The position numbers were made by a program, and so were the translations under genes. The notes below the pieces were generated by a model. The model ran no database searches. It saw only the letters and a program-made list of their open reading frames with translations, and was not told where the DNA came from. A stretch of DNA of 64,000 nt, taken from the NCBI GenBank assembly GCA_021851875.1, contig JAJZQI010000012.1:1-64000 (forward strand). The letters run 5' to 3'. This stretch comes from Pseudomonadota bacterium (GTDB lineage: Bacteria > Pseudomonadota > Gammaproteobacteria > Burkholderiales > JAJZQI01). Shown here piece after piece: positions 38,223 through 47,232 of the stretch (positions are counted from its first letter, which is position 1; every line of letters starts with the position of its first letter).

Positions 38223-38357
38223 GGAGTAGGGAGTAGGGAGTAGGGAGTAGGGAGGCGCGGTTACAATTTACCCACTACCCACTACCCACTACCCACTACC
38301 CACTACCCACTACCCACTACCCACTACCCACTACCCACTACCCACTACCCACTACCC
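38208..38357. repeat. Heptamer-repeat array between dedA and a convergent gene
   Basis: Six perfect GGGAGTA units plus a partial one (38208-38254), a 16-bp spacer, then twelve perfect CCCACTA units and CCC (38271-38357). On one strand these read as GTAGGGA and GTGGGTA repeats, similar but not identical. The array starts inside the dedA coding end and stops 5 bp before the stop codon of the convergent gene. It can fold as a long imperfect hairpin. Confidence 0.95.
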
Positions 38358-38362
38358 CAGAA

Positions 38363-38722
38363 TCAATGCAGCTCGCTCGGATCCGGCCTGCTGGCTTCCA
38401 GGTCAAAAGCTTCATCTACCGCGCTGATCAGTTCCCCGATCAGTCGATAGGCATGGATATCCCCGTCGTCCCCCATCAGTTTGAGCCGCATGGGCCCCAG
38501 CGCGTTGATCAGGGCGGCCCGTTCCACCGGTTGCTCCGCATCGGTAATGCGGCACCAGTCCAGCATGAGCTTGAGCATTTCGGCCAGCATCTCGTCCGGG
38601 TGTTTCTCGTTGGCAAGCAGCTCCAGCGTGTGGCTGGGGGAATCGACCAGAATAGGGCGTTGCAAGATGTTTTGCAGGAACAGCAGCAGTTTGGCGAAGG
38701 TCATTTTGGCTTGAATTGTCAT
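38363..38722 (-). CDS. Hypothetical helical cytoplasmic protein
   Basis: A 119-residue mainly helical protein (KLLLFLQNILQRPILVD; LAEMLKLMLDWCRITDAE; RLIGELISAVDEAFDLEA) that I do not recognise. No membrane segment or signal peptide. It is divergent from the sulfurtransferase gene with 46 bp between them, so they share a promoter region. Its stop lies immediately beyond the repeat array. Confidence 0.7.
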   Translation of the reverse strand: MTIQAKMTFAKLLLFLQNILQRPILVDSPSHTLELLANEKHPDEMLAEMLKLMLDWCRITDAEQPVERAALINALGPMRLKLMGDDGDIHAYRLIGELISAVDEAFDLEASRPDPSELH

Positions 38723-38768
38723 GAATATGGTGCAATATTAGACTGGTCTGATAAATGGGGAAAGCATA

Positions 38769-39581
38769 ATGAGCCAGTGGTCTTATGTCGTCGAACCGGA
38801 AGAACTGCAAAAGAGGCTGGGCGAAGCCAGTTTACTGGTAGTGGACATGTGCTCGCCGGAGCGCTACGCGGCCGGGCATGTGCCGGGCGCGGTGCATCTG
38901 GAATATTCCCGCATCGTGGCCAAGCGCGAGCCGACCGTCGGCTTGCTGCCCGCCCCGGCTGCCTTGTCCGCCGTGTTCTCAAGTCTTGGGCTGACGCCGG
39001 ATACGCAAGTGGTGGCCTACGATGACGAGGGCGGCGGCAAGGCCGCGCGCCTGCTGTGGACGCTGGATGTGGTCGGTCATGACAACATCAGCCTGCTCGA
39101 TGGCGGCATTCTGGCCTGGGAGGCCGAGGGCCGTCCCCTGTCGCAAGAGCCTGTTGCAGCCAAGGCCGGGCATTACGAAGTAACCGCTTACAAACGCGCC
39201 ACTGCAACGGCGGACGAGATCATGCCAAAGTTGGGTGCGGCCGGTTTTTGTGTGCTCGATGCCCGCAGCCCGCTGGAGTTCGCCGGTCAGAAGCAAACCG
39301 ATGCAAAAGCGGGGCATATGCCCGGCGCCGTCAACATCGAGTGGACTTCACTGATGGACCGGAACAACCACCTCAAGCTGTTGCCGCAGGCGCAGATCCG
39401 CGCCCGACTGGAAGAAAACGGCATCACCCCGGACAAGGAGGTGCTGGTGCATTGCCGCAGCCACCACCGTTCGGCGCATACCTATATGGTGCTTAAATCG
39501 CTTGGCTATAAGAACGTAAAAGGTTATCCTGGTTCCTGGTCCGATTGGGGCAACCGTCCGGATACGCCGGTCGAGGTGTAG
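38769..39581 (+). CDS. Tandem-rhodanese sulfurtransferase (thiosulfate/mercaptopyruvate type)
   Basis: A 270-residue protein with two rhodanese domains. The N-terminal one is inactive (VAYDDEGGGKAARLLW, Asp in place of Cys). The C-terminal one has an active loop CRSHHRSAH. That loop is not the standard CRTGV of thiosulfate or CGSGV of mercaptopyruvate sulfurtransferases, so the donor is unsure. No export signal, hence cytoplasmic. The start follows GGGGAAAGCATA. Confidence 0.9.
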   Translation: MSQWSYVVEPEELQKRLGEASLLVVDMCSPERYAAGHVPGAVHLEYSRIVAKREPTVGLLPAPAALSAVFSSLGLTPDTQVVAYDDEGGGKAARLLWTLDVVGHDNISLLDGGILAWEAEGRPLSQEPVAAKAGHYEVTAYKRATATADEIMPKLGAAGFCVLDARSPLEFAGQKQTDAKAGHMPGAVNIEWTSLMDRNNHLKLLPQAQIRARLEENGITPDKEVLVHCRSHHRSAHTYMVLKSLGYKNVKGYPGSWSDWGNRPDTPVEV

Positions 39582-39584
39582 TTT

Positions 39585-40058
39585 TCAGAGGTGGCAACCG
39601 CCCCGGCCGTGTTTTTCCAGGTAGCGCTGATGATATTCTTCGGCGCGGTAGAAGGTCGGGGCGGGCAGAATTTGCGTCACAACCGGCTCGGCAAAGCGGC
39701 CGGAGCGATCAAGCGCTTCTTTCGATGCGCGGGCGAGTTGTTCCTGCGCCGGTGTGTGAAAGAAAATCACCGAGCGGTACTGCGTGCCGATGTCCGGCCC
39801 CTGGCGATTCAGCGTGGTGGGGTTGTGCATGCCCCAGAACAGGTTGAGCAGGGTGTCATAGCCCACGCGTTGAGGATCATAAGTCACCTCCACCACCTCG
39901 GCATGACCTGTCGTATCGGTACAGACATCGCGGTAACTCGGGTTGTCCAGCTGGCCGCCGGCATAGCCGGAGACGGCGTCGATCACGCCTTCCTGCTGGC
40001 GGAAGCGGTCCTCCACTCCCCAGAAACAGCCTGCGCCAAACGTTGCTTTTTCCATCAC
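39585..40058 (-). CDS. msrA: Peptide methionine-S-sulfoxide reductase MsrA
   Basis: A 157-residue repair enzyme. The catalytic motif [10 protein letters not shown] lies at residues 7-16, and the rest ([27 protein letters not shown]) is standard MsrA. Resolving Cys residues of the longer forms are absent except one near the C-terminus (GRGGCHL), which could be the recycling Cys. It overlaps the DUF535 gene by 4 bp. Confidence 0.95.
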   Translation of the reverse strand: MMEKATFGAGCFWGVEDRFRQQEGVIDAVSGYAGGQLDNPSYRDVCTDTTGHAEVVEVTYDPQRVGYDTLLNLFWGMHNPTTLNRQGPDIGTQYRSVIFFHTPAQEQLARASKEALDRSGRFAEPVVTQILPAPTFYRAEEYHQRYLEKHGRGGCHL

Positions 40059-40972
40059 TTGACCTCCTGTGTCAGGGCGCTGCCGATCTGGCCGCGCAGA
40101 TCGGCCAGCAGGGCATAACGCCGAGTATATTCCGCGCGCTTTTTGCTTTCCACTTCCTCAATCGGTTTGTGATGAATCTGTTCCGGCAGGGCATAAACCG
40201 AGGCATCAAGCGATGTGGCGCCCAGTTCCTGCCAGAAGGTGTTGTAGTCGGCCTGGAAGTCCTTGCGATAACGCCAGTGGTTGTAGATATGCGCTTCCTT
40301 GCTGACCGCCTGGACCTTGCCGATGCCGCTGCGCCGGGCCAGCTCCATGACGGCTTCCACCACCAGTTTTTTCGGAAACAAGCCATGGCAGGCCTTGGTG
40401 GCTTCCTTGATGATCGCATGGTCACGGCTCTGGCGGGGGCCTTGCAGTCCGCCGATCAGCAGGGTGGGCTGGCCGTTATGCAGATAGAAGCTGAAGGTGG
40501 TGACGGCCAGCGTGTTGCCGGCGGCATCCATCATGCGCAGGGACAGTTCGCCCTCTTTTTCAAAGCTGTGCTTTTGCGTCAATACAACAGAGTAGTTTTT
40601 GTCGTTTTTGCCGGCCAGCAGCGCCAGCAAAATATCCTCGTCTGCCAGCAGGCAAGTATGCATTGCGGGGGCGAACAGCTGTTGTTGCAGCGTGTAGTGG
40701 TCAATCAGTACGGTCAGGCGGCGGGCCGTGCCCATCGATTGCATGAGATAAGGCCGGTGCAGCTTGCTGGCAATGCGCGGGCGGCGGCGCACAAACTCGA
40801 GGCGCTGCGGTTCGTCGGCAATAAAGTCCAGCCAACGCAGCGTATAGGGCAGCGTCAGCAATCCGCGGGCGGCAAATTTGAGCCGGTTCTTGGTCTCGTC
40901 AAATGTGTCCAGGCGGGAAAAAGCGCCGCTGGTCAGTTGCGCAAACAGGCGGGTGGCTCGGGGGTAATTCAC
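40055..40972 (-). CDS. DUF535 (VirK/YbjX family) protein
   Basis: A 305-residue protein of the VirK/YbjX family. Typical segments include [20 protein letters not shown] and [16 protein letters not shown], then [19 protein letters not shown]. Members affect envelope or virulence traits in enterobacteria by unknown means. It starts at GTG without an obvious ribosome-binding site and is coupled to msrA. Confidence 0.85.
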   Translation of the reverse strand: MNYPRATRLFAQLTSGAFSRLDTFDETKNRLKFAARGLLTLPYTLRWLDFIADEPQRLEFVRRRPRIASKLHRPYLMQSMGTARRLTVLIDHYTLQQQLFAPAMHTCLLADEDILLALLAGKNDKNYSVVLTQKHSFEKEGELSLRMMDAAGNTLAVTTFSFYLHNGQPTLLIGGLQGPRQSRDHAIIKEATKACHGLFPKKLVVEAVMELARRSGIGKVQAVSKEAHIYNHWRYRKDFQADYNTFWQELGATSLDASVYALPEQIHHKPIEEVESKKRAEYTRRYALLADLRGQIGSALTQEVK

Positions 40973-41045
40973 GTTGGCTTGTTAGGGTCATTCTTCGGGT
41001 CGCCCAGCATAGCACTGAATGGTCTGGCCGGTAAGACTGACCGTT

Positions 41046-41078
41046 CCAAAAAATACAGGCCCGCCGAGGGCGGGCCTG
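41046..41078 (-). terminator. Terminator of the EF-hand operon
   Basis: CAGGCCCGCC-GAG-GGCGGGCCTG, a 10-bp perfect stem, with a T-run on the minus strand (AAAAAATA on the plus strand). It lies 20 bp past the EF-hand stop. Confidence 0.85.
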
Positions 41079-41097
41079 ATTCCGGCAACCACAAGAA

Positions 41098-41541
41098 TTA
41101 CTTTGCCGTGGTGGCAGAGGCCGGCGCTGCGGCAGTCTGGTTACGCATCGGCATATTGCCTTGCATGCCCTGTGCTTTGCCCTGGCCGAATGCCTTCAGT
41201 TCTTCCTGGCTCAGCTGGCCATCCTTGTTGCTGTCGATGGCGTCGAAATTGCTGCTCAGGCGCGGCATGGATTGCGCTTCCGGTTTACTGATCATGCCGT
41301 CGCCGTTGGTGTCGCCGGGCATTTTGCGGGCGCCGGTGCTGCCGCCATTTTGCTGGCTGCGCTGCTCCATGCGCTGCATGAAACGCTCGCGCATGGCGGC
41401 GCGGCTGTTGGTGCTGCCGGTGGCGGCTGGAGCGGCGGCGGTAGCGGAAGCGGAGGCCGCTTCGGTGGCTGCATCGGCCATGACCGGCAGGCTGGTGGCG
41501 GCAATGGTCAATGCGATAAGTACGGTGTGCAGTCGTTTCAT
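41098..41541 (-). CDS. Exported EF-hand protein
   Basis: A 147-residue protein with a signal peptide (VLIALTIAATSLPVMADA), an Ala-rich linker and two canonical EF-hand loops: DTNGDGMISKPE and DSNKDGQLSQEE, with acidic positions 1, 3, 5 and 12 filled. It should bind Ca(II) in the periplasm. The tail is Ala/Thr-rich. It follows a related small exported protein by 25 bp, and both end at the terminator at 41046. Confidence 0.88.
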   Translation of the reverse strand: MKRLHTVLIALTIAATSLPVMADAATEAASASATAAAPAATGSTNSRAAMRERFMQRMEQRSQQNGGSTGARKMPGDTNGDGMISKPEAQSMPRLSSNFDAIDSNKDGQLSQEELKAFGQGKAQGMQGNMPMRNQTAAAPASATTAK

Positions 41542-41566
41542 GATGTCTTCCCTGATTAAGTGATGA

Positions 41567-41920
41567 TTATTGAGCCGGTTGCGATGCGGCGCCGGTGGTG
41601 CGGGTCACGTCGTTGTGTTTGGCAGAGTAAATGTCCTTGCTGGCGGATATTTGCTGCTGGCGCAGGCTCTGGCGTTCCTGCTGCGTCAGTTGACCATCCG
41701 ATTTGTACTGATGCTCCTGCTGGCGAATGGATTTTTGCTCTTGCGCCAGCGATTTGGCCTCATCCTTGGTCAGGGCGCCGGAGCGGGCACCTTGTTTGAC
41801 GCGCTGGTGCTGGTCGTATTGGTGCTGATTAATACGCGGATCATGTGTTTTACGCTGAGCGTAGTCGGCCTGGGCGGTGGTAGTGGCCAGCAGGGCAATG
41901 GCAAGCAGTGCATATTTCAT
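41567..41920 (-). CDS. Exported protein with degenerate EF-hand-like repeats
   Basis: A 117-residue protein with a signal peptide (YALLAIALLATTTAQA). The mature region is Gln/His/Lys-rich and has two similar helix units, SGALTKDEAKSLAQEQKSI and DGQLTQQERQSLRQQQ, that look like EF-hand halves lacking full Ca ligands. The start is the ATG at 41920, with GGGAGATATCAGG ahead. Function is unknown; it is probably co-transcribed with the true EF-hand gene. Confidence 0.7.
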   Translation of the reverse strand: MKYALLAIALLATTTAQADYAQRKTHDPRINQHQYDQHQRVKQGARSGALTKDEAKSLAQEQKSIRQQEHQYKSDGQLTQQERQSLRQQQISASKDIYSAKHNDVTRTTGAASQPAQ

Positions 41921-42005
41921 CCTGATATCTCCCGAGTTGAGTGTATGGATTGCAGGCGCCTGCATCCTAAACGCCGTTCATGACAGCCGGGTTGACAGAA
42001 TGGTA

Positions 42006-42674
42006 TTACATTGGAATTTTGCGCGCCAGCGTGACGCCGTCGCCGATGGGGATCATGCTGAGCTCAATGTCGCTACGCTGACTGATCGCCTCGTTGAAAC
42101 GGCGAATGGCGCGGGTGGTCGGGTCGGTAACCGACTCGTCAGCCACCTTGCCGTCCCACAGCACGTTGTCCACGGCGATCAGGCCGCCCGGACGCAGCAG
42201 TTGCATGCAGGCGTCGAAATAGGGGATGTAATTCTGTTTGTCTGCATCGATGAAGGCGAAATCGAATTCGTCGCGACGATTCTCCTCGATCAGCTGCTGC
42301 AGGGTCTTCAACGCAGGGGCAATGCGCAAGTCGATCTTGTGGGCAACGCCGGCTTCCTGCCAGAACGGCTGGCCTATGGCCACCCAATCGGCATTCACAT
42401 CGCAGGCGATCAGCCGGCCGTCATCCGGCAGCGCCAGCGCGACGGCCAGCGCACTGTAGCCGGTAAACGTGCCGATTTCCAGCGTTTTGCGCGCGCCCGT
42501 CAGACGGATCAGCATGGCCATGAACTGCGCCTGTTCCGGCGCGGTCTGCATGTTGCCAAACGGGTGCGCCAGGGTGGCTTCGCGCAACCTGCGCATGACC
42601 TCCGGTTCGCGCAGGGAAACATTGAGCAGGTAATCGTATAGCGGCGGGGTGATTTGCAGGGTCTGACGGCTCAT
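42006..42674 (-). CDS. SAM-dependent O-methyltransferase (COMT-like family 3)
   Basis: A 222-residue methyltransferase. TLEIGTFTGYSALAVALAL is the SAM-binding motif I, FDFAFIDADKQNY the metal-binding acidic stretch and GGLIAVDNVLWDGKV the third. These resemble the divalent-metal-dependent catechol or caffeoyl-CoA O-methyltransferases; in bacteria the substrate is often a catechol or a tRNA uridine derivative. The start at 42674 overlaps the upstream stop by 4 bp. Confidence 0.9.
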   Translation of the reverse strand: MSRQTLQITPPLYDYLLNVSLREPEVMRRLREATLAHPFGNMQTAPEQAQFMAMLIRLTGARKTLEIGTFTGYSALAVALALPDDGRLIACDVNADWVAIGQPFWQEAGVAHKIDLRIAPALKTLQQLIEENRRDEFDFAFIDADKQNYIPYFDACMQLLRPGGLIAVDNVLWDGKVADESVTDPTTRAIRRFNEAISQRSDIELSMIPIGDGVTLARKIPM

Positions 42675-43408
42675 GAGGCATTTAGTCCAAGATGGGTTAA
42701 TTCGGTCAGCATGGTGTGTTTGGCGGCATCCACGCGATGCGTCTGCCCCTGCACGGAAAGTTCCACCCATTTGCCGTCGGTATCAATGTGCGGCAGGCTG
42801 GCAAAACGCAAATCGGGGTAGTCCCGTGTAATGCGCTGCATCAGCGGCATCAGGTCGCTCTCCGCCGTGTCCCGTACAATCAGCGTCGCACTGGCCTCCG
42901 GCAAGGTGCGGGTCAATTTGGCATAGTGCGTGTCCATCACCCACTCGAACATCGGCCACGCCATCATGGGAAAGCCGGGCAGAAAATGATGGTCGGCCAG
43001 CTTGAAACCGGGAATGCGGTTATATGGGTTCGGTATCAGACCGGCTCCCTGCGGCAGGTCGGCCATCAGGATACGGGTCGGGTAAGCGCCTGCGCCGAAC
43101 TGCGCCTCGATTTCCGCTACCGCACCGGGGTGGCGGCTCATGCTGACGCCGGCCGCAAGCGCAGCACAGCGACGGGTGTGATCATCCGGTGTGGCGCCCA
43201 CGCCGCCGCAGCTGAAGACAATATCAGGCGCTGCCATGGTTTGCTGCAGCGTTTCGACAATCTGCCCCGGGTTGTCGCCGATGATCCGGCACCATGCCAG
43301 CTCCAGCCCGCGCAGCGCCAGGGCGTCGATAAAGTGCGAGAAATGCTTGTCCCGCCGTTTGCTGGAAAGAATTTCATCGCCGATGATGATAAGACCGATA
43401 GCAGGCAT
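42671..43408 (-). CDS. Molybdopterin-binding (MoaB/CinA N-terminal type) protein
   Basis: A 245-residue protein with the MoCF-binding fold: IGLIIIGDEILSSKRRDKHF, then FSCGGVGATPDDHTRR, the region where MoaB/CinA bind nucleotide or pterin. A domain of about 90 residues follows without the CinA C-terminal amidase. Such stand-alone proteins have no secure function. It is translationally coupled to the methyltransferase. Confidence 0.85.
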   Translation of the reverse strand: MPAIGLIIIGDEILSSKRRDKHFSHFIDALALRGLELAWCRIIGDNPGQIVETLQQTMAAPDIVFSCGGVGATPDDHTRRCAALAAGVSMSRHPGAVAEIEAQFGAGAYPTRILMADLPQGAGLIPNPYNRIPGFKLADHHFLPGFPMMAWPMFEWVMDTHYAKLTRTLPEASATLIVRDTAESDLMPLMQRITRDYPDLRFASLPHIDTDGKWVELSVQGQTHRVDAAKHTMLTELTHLGLNAS

Positions 43409-43500
43409 GGGTGGATTTGGCGCAAATGCCAGATGGTTGCAGTGAGGGTTTTATAGTATAAAGGATTTGCATCATTGATTCAGAGCGGGCGGTCTGATAC

Positions 43501-43725
43501 TTAGCCTAGAAAGCGGCTATGGAATCGATAGCGTTTACCATTTTCGTTGATGGTAGATACGTGTTGAAGAGCCGTTGTGTCGTTGATGCCAAGATTTCTA
43601 AGGCTTGAATAGAGCTGATAAAACTCACTATTCAAGTTTTCTGCAAAAATGCCTGGATCATCGGAGCCAAGTGATACCAATATTTCAGGATCGCCTGTTG
43701 TCAGAGTGATGGTTTTTCCGGTCGT
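43501..43725 (-). pseudogene. C-terminal remnant of an adenosine-deaminase-like gene
   Basis: About 75 residues without a credible start: ILVSLGSDDPGIFAENLNSE matches the last metal-binding block of adenosine/AMP deaminases (SLNTDDP), followed by YRFHSRF at the end. The first 300 or more residues of such a protein are missing. Its left part is AT-rich compared with neighbours, which suggests recent acquisition and later deletion. The truncation point lies in the end of the small gene at 43701. Deaminases of this kind also occur in RADAR-type defence (RdrB), but the fragment is too short to tell. Confidence 0.55.
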
Positions 43726-43916
43726 CCCGGTCTGTCGTACACCGCCATGATGCATTTCAGTTCCGTCAATATGTATTCGAGTTCGTCCGGCGTGAGTTCG
43801 GCGAGGGCCTCGGGGATCGAGCCCAGTTCCATTTGCACGATGGTTTGGCGGACAAAAACGCAGCCTTGTTGAGCGAGGTATTCCAGGGCAGTGTTAAGGC
43901 GGGTGTTGGAACTCAT
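43701..43916 (-). CDS. Small hypothetical protein coupled to YgiQ
   Basis: A 71-residue protein ([20 protein letters not shown] to [20 protein letters not shown]) that looks helical and complete at its start; the ATG overlaps the YgiQ stop by 4 bp. The last dozen residues ([14 protein letters not shown]) run into the deaminase remnant and may have been replaced by that junction. No recognised family. Confidence 0.65.
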   Translation of the reverse strand: MSSNTRLNTALEYLAQQGCVFVRQTIVQMELGSIPEALAELTPDELEYILTELKCIMAVYDRPGRPEKPSL

Positions 43917-46093
43917 GATCTGCCTTTGCGCTGCGGGGTTCGTGTACCGGGGGTGCGTTTTGCCGGGGCGGCCGGGCGGGCGCCCTGCGGTCGCGGGCGG
44001 GCAGGTGCAGGGGCGTCGCGCCGAGGGGCGCTGTCTTTGGGTTGCCAGCTGGGTATCAGGTGCTTTTTGCCGTTGCCGATCAGGTCGCTGCGGCCCATGC
44101 GTTGCAGGGCTTCGCGCAGCATGGGCCAGTTGGCCGGGTCGTGGTAGCGCAAAAAAGCCTTGTGCAGGCGGCGGGTTTTGATGGCTTTGGGGATGACGAC
44201 TGCTTCGCTGTCGTCGGTGACCTTGCGCAGCGGATTCTTGCCCGAGTGGTACATGGCGGTGGCCATGGCCATGGGGGTGGGCGTGAAGGTCTGCACCTGG
44301 TCGAGGCGGAAGTCGTTGCGTTTGAGCCACAGGGCCAGGTTGAGCATGTCTTCGTCGGTGGTGCCGGGGTGCGCGGCGATGAAGTAAGGAATGAGATACT
44401 GTTCCTTGCCCGCTTCCTTGGAAAACTTCTCGAACAGTTGTTTGAACTTGTCGTAGGCGCCCATGCCAGGCTTCATCATTTTCGACAGGACGTTGGTTTC
44501 GGTGTGTTCCGGCGCAATTTTCAGATAGCCGCCCACGTGGTGGGTCACCAGTTCCTTGATGTAGGCCGGGCTTTTTACCGCCAGGTCGTAGCGCAGGCCG
44601 GAACCGATCAGCACTTTCTTCACGCCGGGGATGGCGCGCGCCTTGCGATACAGCTGAATGAGCGCTTCGTGGCTGGTGTTGAGGTTGCCGCAGATGTCCG
44701 GATACACGCAGGACAGGCGGCGGCAGGCCGATTCGATTTTCTCGTCCTTGCAGGCCATGCGATACATATTGGCCGTGGGGCCGCCCAGGTCGGAAATGAT
44801 GCCGGTAAATTCGGGAATCTTGTCGCGAATGTCTTCGATCTCGCGCAAAATTGAGCCTTCTGAGCGGCTCTGGATGACGCGGCCCTCGTGCTCGGTGATG
44901 GAGCAGAAGGTGCAGCCGCCGAAACAGCCGCGCATGATGTTGACGGAAAAGCGGATCATTTCCCACGCAGGGATTTTGGCATCGCCGTAAGCCGGGTGCG
45001 GCTTGCGGGCGTAGGGCAGGTCGTACACGTAATCCATTTCCGCCGTGGTGAGCGGAATGGGCGGCGGGTTGACCCACACGGCACGGTCACCGTGCTGCTG
45101 GATGAGCGCGCGGCCATTGCCGGGATTGGCTTCCAGGTGCAGGATGCGCGAGGCGTGCGCGTACAGCACCGGGTGTGCCTTGACCTGCTCGTAGGACGGC
45201 AGGCGGATGACGGTGTGGCTGCGATCCAGTTTAGGCTTTTTGCGCGGGTGCAGCATGATGGGCTGGCTGCCGTCGGCATTGGCAGCGGGGGCCGGGGCAG
45301 ACGGTTCGCTGGCGTACGGGTCCGGGTGCGGGGTGATGATGCCGGGGGTGTCGAGGTGGCTGGAGTCCATCTCGGTCCAGCCCGGCAGCACGTCGCGGGT
45401 CATGAAGGCGGTGCCGCGCACGTCCTTGATGTCTTTGATGTTTTCGCCCTTGGCCAGGCGGTGGGTGACTTCCAGCAGGGCGCGCTCGGCGTTGCCGTAG
45501 AACAGCAGGTCGGCCTTGGAGTCGGTGAGCACGGAGCGGCGCACGGTGTCGGACCAGTAGTCGAACTGGGCGATGCGGCGCAGGCTGGCTTCGATGCCGC
45601 CGGCCAGGATGGGGGTGCCGGGGAAGGCTTCGCGGCAGCGCTGGCTGTACACGTTGACGGCGCGGTCGGGGCGTCTGCCGGCTTCGCCGTTAGGCGTGTA
45701 GGCATCGTCTGAACGGATTTTGCGATCGGCCGTGTAGCGGTTGACCATCGAGTCCATGTTGCCGGCGGTGACGCCGAAGTACAAATTGGGCTTACCCAGC
45801 GCGCGGAAGGCGTCGGCGCTGGTCCAGTCCGGCTGGCTGATGATGCCGACGCGGAAACCCTGCGATTCGAGCATGCGGCCCAGCAGGGCCATGCCGAAGC
45901 TGGGGTGATCAATGTAGGCGTCGCCGGTCACCAGGATGATGTCGCAGCTGTCCCAGCCGAGCGCATCCATTTCCTGCCGGCTCATGGGCAGGAAGGGGGC
46001 GATGCCGAAGCGCTTGGCCCAGTAGGGGCGATAGCTGGTGAGGGCGGGAGCTTTGTCCATCCGGCTGGGGCTAAACCTGACTAAATAATTCAA
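43913..46093 (-). CDS. ygiQ: YgiQ-family radical SAM protein
   Basis: A 726-residue protein. N-terminal UPF0313 region (about 1-370, with [20 protein letters not shown]) precedes the radical-SAM barrel, whose cluster motif reads CFGGCTFC in [20 protein letters not shown]. The C-terminus is low-complexity and basic ([18 protein letters not shown]). Family function is unknown. The start at 46093 is divergent from msrB with a 38-bp gap. Confidence 0.93.
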   Translation of the reverse strand: MNYLVRFSPSRMDKAPALTSYRPYWAKRFGIAPFLPMSRQEMDALGWDSCDIILVTGDAYIDHPSFGMALLGRMLESQGFRVGIISQPDWTSADAFRALGKPNLYFGVTAGNMDSMVNRYTADRKIRSDDAYTPNGEAGRRPDRAVNVYSQRCREAFPGTPILAGGIEASLRRIAQFDYWSDTVRRSVLTDSKADLLFYGNAERALLEVTHRLAKGENIKDIKDVRGTAFMTRDVLPGWTEMDSSHLDTPGIITPHPDPYASEPSAPAPAANADGSQPIMLHPRKKPKLDRSHTVIRLPSYEQVKAHPVLYAHASRILHLEANPGNGRALIQQHGDRAVWVNPPPIPLTTAEMDYVYDLPYARKPHPAYGDAKIPAWEMIRFSVNIMRGCFGGCTFCSITEHEGRVIQSRSEGSILREIEDIRDKIPEFTGIISDLGGPTANMYRMACKDEKIESACRRLSCVYPDICGNLNTSHEALIQLYRKARAIPGVKKVLIGSGLRYDLAVKSPAYIKELVTHHVGGYLKIAPEHTETNVLSKMMKPGMGAYDKFKQLFEKFSKEAGKEQYLIPYFIAAHPGTTDEDMLNLALWLKRNDFRLDQVQTFTPTPMAMATAMYHSGKNPLRKVTDDSEAVVIPKAIKTRRLHKAFLRYHDPANWPMLREALQRMGRSDLIGNGKKHLIPSWQPKDSAPRRDAPAPARPRPQGARPAAPAKRTPGTRTPQRKGRS

Positions 46094-46131
46094 CTATTAT
46101 ACAATTTGAGTGAGTGATAAGGAATGAGAAA

Positions 46132-46527
46132 ATGAACGATAAGGTTGAGAAAACCGAAGCGGAATGGCAGGAACAGTTGTCGCCGGAGCAATATCATGTC
46201 TGCCGCGAGCACGGTACCGAACGGGCCTTTACCGGAAAATATTGGGATCATCACGAAAAGGGCGTGTATCTCTGCGCCGGTTGCGGTGCGCCGCTGTTTT
46301 CGTCCGAGACCAAGTACGACTCCGGCTCCGGCTGGCCCAGTTTCTATCAGCCGGAGCAGTCTGCGCCGGTAGCCGAGACGGTTGACCGCAGTTATGGTAT
46401 GGTGCGCACCGAGGTGCATTGCGACCGCTGCGGTACACATTTGGGACACGTGTTCCCGGATGGGCCGCAACCGACCGGTTTGCGGTATTGCATTAATTCG
46501 GCCTCGCTTGATTTCAAGGATCAGTGA
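46132..46527 (+). CDS. msrB: Peptide methionine-R-sulfoxide reductase MsrB
   Basis: A 131-residue enzyme that reduces the R isomer of methionine sulfoxide. Structural zinc Cys pairs (CAGC and CDRC) and the catalytic RYCINSASL are intact. AAGGAATGAGAAA precedes the ATG. The next gene starts at the very base after its stop, so electron-transfer coupling with that flavoprotein is likely. Confidence 0.95.
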   Translation: MNDKVEKTEAEWQEQLSPEQYHVCREHGTERAFTGKYWDHHEKGVYLCAGCGAPLFSSETKYDSGSGWPSFYQPEQSAPVAETVDRSYGMVRTEVHCDRCGTHLGHVFPDGPQPTGLRYCINSASLDFKDQ

Positions 46528-47232
46528 TTGCATTTGTATAGCGCGCGGATTGCCGCCATTCATCAGGAAACGCCCAGCATCAAATCGTTCTGGCTGGAGC
46601 TGGGGCATCAGGATTATCACTTTCTGTCCGGCCAATGGATCGATCTGCACGTCGAAATCGACGGCGCGGTTGAGGTGGGCGGCTATTCCATTACCTCTTC
46701 GCCGCAGACGGCGGGGCGCATTCAGTTGGCGGTGAAGCAGGGCCAGCGCCACCCGGTAACGCGTTATCTGTACGAGCAGGCAACGCTGGGCGACAGCGTG
46801 CGGATTTCCGCCGGACAGGGGCAGTTTTCCTTCGAGTGCGGCCAGAGTAATGAAATTGCTCTGCTCGGCGCCGGCGTGGGGGTGACGCCGATGATCAGCA
46901 TCATCCGTTATGCGGTTGAGCAGGCGCCGGATACCCGGGTGACGCTGGTGTACAGCATGACCGAGCCGGTTGAGTACCTGTTTCGGGCCGAGCTGGAAGA
47001 GCTGGCGGCCAGGCATGCCAATTTGCGTCTGGTGCCCACCGTCACCCAACGCAGTGAAGGCTGGAGCGGCCGGACGGGGCGGATGGACCGCGCCCTGCTG
47101 GAATCGTTGCAGTTTTCCCCCGCCACGCTGTTCTACCTGTGCGGGCCGCCGGCCATGGTGGACGAGCAGGCCGCCGTGCTGGATGGGATGCGCATTCCGC
47201 CGGAACGCCTGATTTACGAAAAGTGGTGGTAA
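46528..47232 (+). CDS. Ferredoxin-reductase-type FAD/NAD(P) oxidoreductase
   Basis: A 234-residue flavoprotein. The FAD domain (about 1-95) has GGYSITSSP where most relatives have RxYS, so the usual Arg that contacts the FAD pyrophosphate is missing. The NAD(P) domain shows LLGAGVGVTPMISIIR and FYLCGPPAMVDEQ. It begins at TTG directly after the msrB stop. It could supply electrons to a thiol or flavin partner, perhaps tied to methionine repair. Confidence 0.85.
   Translation: MHLYSARIAAIHQETPSIKSFWLELGHQDYHFLSGQWIDLHVEIDGAVEVGGYSITSSPQTAGRIQLAVKQGQRHPVTRYLYEQATLGDSVRISAGQGQFSFECGQSNEIALLGAGVGVTPMISIIRYAVEQAPDTRVTLVYSMTEPVEYLFRAELEELAARHANLRLVPTVTQRSEGWSGRTGRMDRALLESLQFSPATLFYLCGPPAMVDEQAAVLDGMRIPPERLIYEKWW

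Noticed and set aside
43501..43725. Calling the deaminase fragment RdrB of a RADAR system
   Set aside because: Only the last 75 residues remain and no RdrA ATPase is nearby; the conserved block occurs in all adenosine deaminases.
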